A stretch of 34,934 nt of DNA. It comes from Mycobacterium sp. ST-F2. GTDB lineage: Bacteria > Actinomycetota > Actinomycetes > Mycobacteriales > Mycobacteriaceae. Position numbers and translations under genes: made by a program. The stretch is from NCBI RefSeq assembly GCF_001905655.1, contig NZ_JMHT01000009.1:1-34934 (forward strand), read 5' to 3'. The notes under the pieces were generated by a model. It saw only the letters and a program-made list of their open reading frames with translations, did no database searches and was not told the DNA's origin. Positions 32,429 to 34,934 of the stretch are shown one piece after another. Every line of letters begins with the position of its first letter. Within the stretch, counting starts at the first letter, position 1.

Positions 32429-33034
32429 GTGACCGATACAGCCACGAAGCCGTCACCGAGTGTTCCTGCAAGCCTGACATTTGTTGACCTCCTATTTGCA
32501 GTCGCCGTCGGCAAGTACCTCGATGTGATCGCAGCCAAGCATCTGTCGGCCGTTGACTGGTCGCACTTATGTGTGGGCGCGATCCTGACTTTGGGAAGTT
32601 GGATCGGTTACCACAACAGCAGATTCCGGTCCGAGGAGAAGATCCGCTTCTGGAATTGGCCACTCGCCCTATTTGCCATCGACATTGCACTAGTCGTTGA
32701 CTATTGGTTGATACCAGCTCGATTTATCGGAAACGACCCCGGGCGCACAATTCGAGTCGCAACTGCTGTGCCTACCACCACCGTCGTCGCCGTCAGCTTC
32801 ATTCTCTACACCCTCTGGGACCTAATCGGCACAAGGTTACCTCGCGTCGGAAAGTCGCAACCAATTCGACGTATCGTGACTTATCTTTTCGCTTTTGCAT
32901 CAATTGTTGTGTGGGTATCTGTCATCATCACCCAGCCCAAAGGAAATTGCATGGTCATAGCGATCGATGTGCTATTAATCGTCATGTTGTTCGCTTACCG
33001 TACGGCGAAGGATTTGGTCCGGAGGGCCAACTGA
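32429..33034 (+). CDS. Polytopic membrane protein, 201 aa
   Basis: About five or six hydrophobic helices are visible (FVDLLFAVAVGKYLDVI, CVGAILTLGSWIGY, LALFAIDIALVVDYWLI, TTVVAVSFILYTLWDLI, YLFAFASIVVWVSVII, VIAIDVLLIVMLFAYRT) with short polar loops and a basic C-terminus. No family is recognised. GTG 32429 lies 7 nt after the HAD gene stop; ATG 32408, overlapping that gene, is an alternative. It shares the lower GC of the HAD gene, and the two probably arrived together. The following 100 bp to the insertion sequence contain nothing recognisable. Confidence 0.7.
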   Translation: MTDTATKPSPSVPASLTFVDLLFAVAVGKYLDVIAAKHLSAVDWSHLCVGAILTLGSWIGYHNSRFRSEEKIRFWNWPLALFAIDIALVVDYWLIPARFIGNDPGRTIRVATAVPTTTVVAVSFILYTLWDLIGTRLPRVGKSQPIRRIVTYLFAFASIVVWVSVIITQPKGNCMVIAIDVLLIVMLFAYRTAKDLVRRAN

Positions 33035-33136
33035 GCCTGAGCGCCATCAGGCGTCACACAACGCCGGCCAAGTTCCCGAACCCACCTCACGCGACTACCG
33101 GTTCCGATTCAGCCACCGCGGGAGGGCAATTATCGT

Positions 33137-33164
33137 CCTGACTTTTGTCAACTTGGTGGGCACC
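33137..33164 (+). repeat. Left terminal inverted repeat of the outer IS
   Basis: Read inward it starts CCTGACTTTTGTCAACTTGG. It matches the complement of 34817-34844 at 24 of 28 positions. Confidence 0.6.
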
Positions 33165-33420
33165 GATGCGGTGGATCGCTGCTGAGCCCGGGGCGATTCA
33201 AGGCGTTCCGCTGCGGTGAGCGTTTGATTGCCGGCGGCGAGGGTGATGGCGCGGTTGCAGCGGGTGGTGCGCATGAATTTCTTCATGCTCCAACGCGTTT
33301 GGAGTTCGATCCAATGCTCACTGCCAGCGCGGCGACAACGACGCTGCGATGTGTCGATCAATTCGTACAGGTGGTGGTAGATCGGGCGGGCTGAGGGGGA
33401 CCCGTTCGGTGGTCCAGTCG

Positions 33421-34221
33421 TTATGCGACTTTCGGTTGGTGGGTCGTGGCCCACTGTAGGGCAAACTCGGCGGGGGTGCGGTCGCCGTGGGCGGAGTGCG
33501 GCCGGTTGGCGTTGTAATCGCATCGCCAGTCCTCGATGATGACTCGGGCTTCCAGCAGCGAGTCGAAGCGCCACAGGTTGAGCAGCTCGTCACGCAGTCG
33601 GCCGTTGAACGATTCGATCCAGGCGTTCTGCCACGGCGACCCAGGATCAATGAAAAGTGAACCGGCATTGTTGAATCGGCACCAATCACGCACTGCGTGC
33701 GCGACGAATTCTGGACCGTTATCGAACCGGACGTAGTACGGCGCCCCGTGAAGCAGAGCCAGTCGATCCAGCACAGCCACGACCCCGTCGGCATCGATGC
33801 TGCGATCGACTTCGATGGCCATCGCCTCGCGGGTGAATTCATCGATGACGTTGAGCATCTTCAGCGTGCGGCCATCGGCGGTCGTGTCGAACTGAAAGTC
33901 CATCGCCCAGATCGCGTTCGGGCGGATCGGGGACATCGCGCCGACCGCGACGCCGATCCCGGTCAGCCGCTTCTTACGGCGCCGCTGAGGCACCCGCAGA
34001 CCCTCCTCACGCCACAGCCGGCGGATCCGCTTGTTGTTGGCCTTCCAGCCGGCGCGGCGCGCCATCTTCGCCGCCCGGCGCCACCCCCACCGCGGCCGAT
34101 CAGTGGAGAACCGGCGCAGCCACGCACGCAGCTCAGCCTCCTCCGCGGCCATCGGCGCCGGCGTCAGCCGCATCGTGGAGCGGTGCAGGCCGACGACGGC
34201 ACATGCTCGACGCTCGGACAC
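33421..34221 (-). CDS. IS3-family transposase OrfB (DDE integrase)
   Basis: 266 aa from GTG 34221. The N-terminal helical part (RWGWRRAAKMARRAGWKANNKRI region) is the HTH_21 type. The catalytic core shows IWAMDFQFD (first Asp), VRFDNGPEF (second Asp) and WIESFNGRLRDELLN (Glu), the DD(35)E set of IS3/retroviral integrases. The frame is open past its GTG up to the end of OrfA in the -1 phase, so the active enzyme is probably the OrfAB fusion made by frameshifting. The stop codon lies inside the left inverted repeat. Confidence 0.93.
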   Translation of the reverse strand: MSERRACAVVGLHRSTMRLTPAPMAAEEAELRAWLRRFSTDRPRWGWRRAAKMARRAGWKANNKRIRRLWREEGLRVPQRRRKKRLTGIGVAVGAMSPIRPNAIWAMDFQFDTTADGRTLKMLNVIDEFTREAMAIEVDRSIDADGVVAVLDRLALLHGAPYYVRFDNGPEFVAHAVRDWCRFNNAGSLFIDPGSPWQNAWIESFNGRLRDELLNLWRFDSLLEARVIIEDWRCDYNANRPHSAHGDRTPAEFALQWATTHQPKVA

Positions 34222-34271
34222 CCCGAACCGCTCACGCAGCGCGATGACGGCGCTGCGCTTGCGGTTCGGGG

Positions 34272-34559
34272 TTAGAAGTTTCCCGACGAGATCTCCTTGA
34301 GCATGTCGATGTCGAGGGCCTGGTTGGCGACCAGCTTCTTCAGTCTGGCGTTCTCCGCCTCGAGCTCCTTAAGGCGTTTGGCCTCGTTGGCTTTCATGCC
34401 GCCGTACTGGGCCACCCAGCGATGCCACGTCGACTCGGTGATCTCCAGGTGCCGGCACACCTCGGCCAGCTCCTGGCCGGTCCCGAGCAGCTTGTTGCCC
34501 TCGGCCAGCTTGCGGATGATCTGATCCGGGGTGTGCCGCCGGCGCTTGTTCGATGTCAT
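34272..34559 (-). CDS. IS3-family transposase OrfA (HTH protein)
   Basis: 95 aa from ATG 34559 (MTSNKRRRHTPDQIIRKLAEG), the normal start of this family. Residues 5-50 form the helix-turn-helix that binds the element ends (ITESTWHRWVAQYGGMKANE), followed by a leucine-zipper-like helix (AKRLKELEAENARLKKLVA) that multimerises it. It ends MLKEISSGNF. OrfB continues in the -1 frame right at this stop, which is where a programmed frameshift would take place. Confidence 0.92.
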   Translation of the reverse strand: MTSNKRRRHTPDQIIRKLAEGNKLLGTGQELAEVCRHLEITESTWHRWVAQYGGMKANEAKRLKELEAENARLKKLVANQALDIDMLKEISSGNF

Positions 34560-34722
34560 GTCGTCGGTGATTCTTCCTGCCCGAACACTCAGGCAACAGA
34601 GTCCCACAACGACTGGACCACTACAGAGGGCTCACCTCAGGGCCGCCAGATCGTGCTTGGACATTCGGAAACTCATCTCGATGTGCTAAAGCTGGTGCTA
34701 GGCACCGATTACGAATGGATCG

Positions 34723-34745
34723 GCAGGTCTCGAACCTGCTTTTTT
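34723..34745 (+). terminator. Intrinsic terminator hairpin with T6
   Basis: GCAGGT (34723-34728) pairs with ACCTGC (34734-34739) around a 5-nt loop and is followed by six T. This is a classic rho-independent terminator on the plus strand, placed inside the outer IS remnant and opposed to the transposase direction. It may shield the element from read-through from the left. Confidence 0.6.
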
Positions 34746-34816
34746 GTGTTGGTCGTAGTCGAAATGTGCGCACCAAAACACACCCAAACCACAGGTCAAC
34801 GGACTACCGAATCGGC

Positions 34817-34844
34817 GGAGCCCGCCAAGATGACAAAAGTCGGG
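34817..34844 (-). repeat. Right terminal inverted repeat of the outer IS
   Basis: Its complement, read inward, starts CCCGACTTTTGTCATCTTGG and mirrors 33137-33164. The last 90 bases of the window after it hold no recognisable gene. Confidence 0.6.
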
Positions 34845-34934
34845 TATCGGGGTGTCACCGTCCCCGCTCGTGCCTTCGGCAATCAAACGGGCTCTTCATG
34901 ATTGAGGGTGTAGAACGGTCAGCTGCTGTCGGCC

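Larger units (their letters stand above)
33392..34639 (-). mobile_element. Complete IS3-family element, IS407-group type, 1248 bp
   Basis: Two overlapping-phase transposase genes lie between imperfect inverted ends that begin TGAGG and share GTGGTCCAGTCGTT. GGGC is present directly outside both ends (33388-33391 and 34640-34643), a 4-bp target duplication as expected for the IS407 group of IS3. The intact duplication and open frames indicate a recent insertion. It lies within the older IS1634-like remnant. Confidence 0.88.
33165..34716 (-). pseudogene. Transposase remnant, IS1634-like, split and frameshifted
   Basis: Reading the minus strand across the insertion point, the frame joins HIEMSFRMSKHDLAA (right flank) to RPIYHHL (left flank), a block that is highly conserved in IS1634-family DDE transposases. 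Further on, THRSVVVAALAVS appears in another frame and HWIELQTRWSMKKF in a third, so frameshifts are present. Two in-frame stops (GA*HQL*HIEM) precede the block, and the N-terminal two thirds are missing. The gene was dead or deleted independently of the nested IS. Confidence 0.65.
33137..34844 (-). mobile_element. Internally deleted IS1634-like element, interrupted by IS3-family element
   Basis: The ends are 28-bp inverted repeats, 33137-33164 and 34817-34844, identical at 24 positions and sharing GACTTTTGTCA. TATCG lies at 33131-33135 and again at 34845-34849, a possible 5-bp target duplication with one stray base at the left end. Removing the nested IS leaves only about 456 bp, far less than a complete element, so most of the transposase has been lost. 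It cannot transpose by itself, but the ends might still be mobilised. Confidence 0.6.

Noticed and set aside
34722..34740. Perfect T-arm-like sequence on the minus strand, suggesting a tRNA or attachment site
   Set aside because: No matching acceptor stem, anticodon arm or D arm could be found on either side; the hairpin with T6 on the plus strand is better read as a terminator.
1..34934. CRISPR arrays
   Set aside because: No regularly spaced direct repeats were seen; the three 40-bp motif copies are many kilobases apart.

Overview
The window looks like an accessory island in a mycobacterial chromosome. The clues are a GC-rich sequence with many GTG starts, a small secreted DUF732-type protein, a DUF2510 membrane protein (both common in Mycobacteriaceae), and actinobacterial insertion sequences. 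No rRNA, tRNA or CRISPR array was found. All assignments come from reading translations and motifs; no database search was possible.

Left part (1-6.0 kb). A DUF2510 membrane protein diverges from a GNAT-type toxin-antitoxin pair (878-1715) that has a palindromic operator in front. Converging on the pair is a minus-strand run: secreted DUF732-like protein, calcineurin-like phosphoesterase, an 804-aa SMC/Rad50-like ATPase with a CxxC hook, and a translationally coupled 112-aa helical protein. The last two look like a compact two-gene defence or toxin module of unknown type.

Middle left (6.1-12.1 kb). A plus-strand series holds a 45-aa ORF coupled to an unknown 256-aa protein, a DUF3293-like protein, a 35-aa ORF coupled to an unknown 335-aa protein, and a 1116-aa TM0106-type RecB-like nuclease fused to a UPF1-like SF1 helicase.

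Core (12.3-30.2 kb, minus strand). About 17.6 kb is filled by six closely spaced or overlapping large genes, transcribed from 29940 down to 12340: (1) a 2114-aa protein with Swt1-type HEPN, transglutaminase-like, DUF4011, SF1 helicase, Vsr-like nuclease and DUF3320 regions, the architecture of the single-gene Hhe antiphage protein; (2) McrB with a small beta-barrel reader-like region; (3) McrC nuclease; (4) an unknown protein of about 241 aa; (5) a 1902-aa STAND/AAA ATPase; (6) a 397-aa protein with a degenerate nucleotide-binding fold and a C-terminal HEPN motif. HEPN motifs at both ends, two different nucleases, a GTPase and two further ATPases/helicases in one apparent operon make this the best candidate for an undescribed composite type IV restriction / RNA-targeting system. 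A divergent 420-aa protein with one strongly hydrophobic segment (30384-31646) shares the upstream region, which carries two inverted repeats and one copy of a 40-bp motif that occurs three times in the window, each time 17-34 nt before a minus-strand start codon.

Right end (31.7-34.9 kb). Two genes of visibly lower GC (HAD hydrolase, membrane protein) are followed by nested insertion sequences: a complete IS407-group IS3 element with 4-bp target duplication, sitting inside an internally deleted, frameshifted IS1634-like element whose terminal inverted repeats are still readable.
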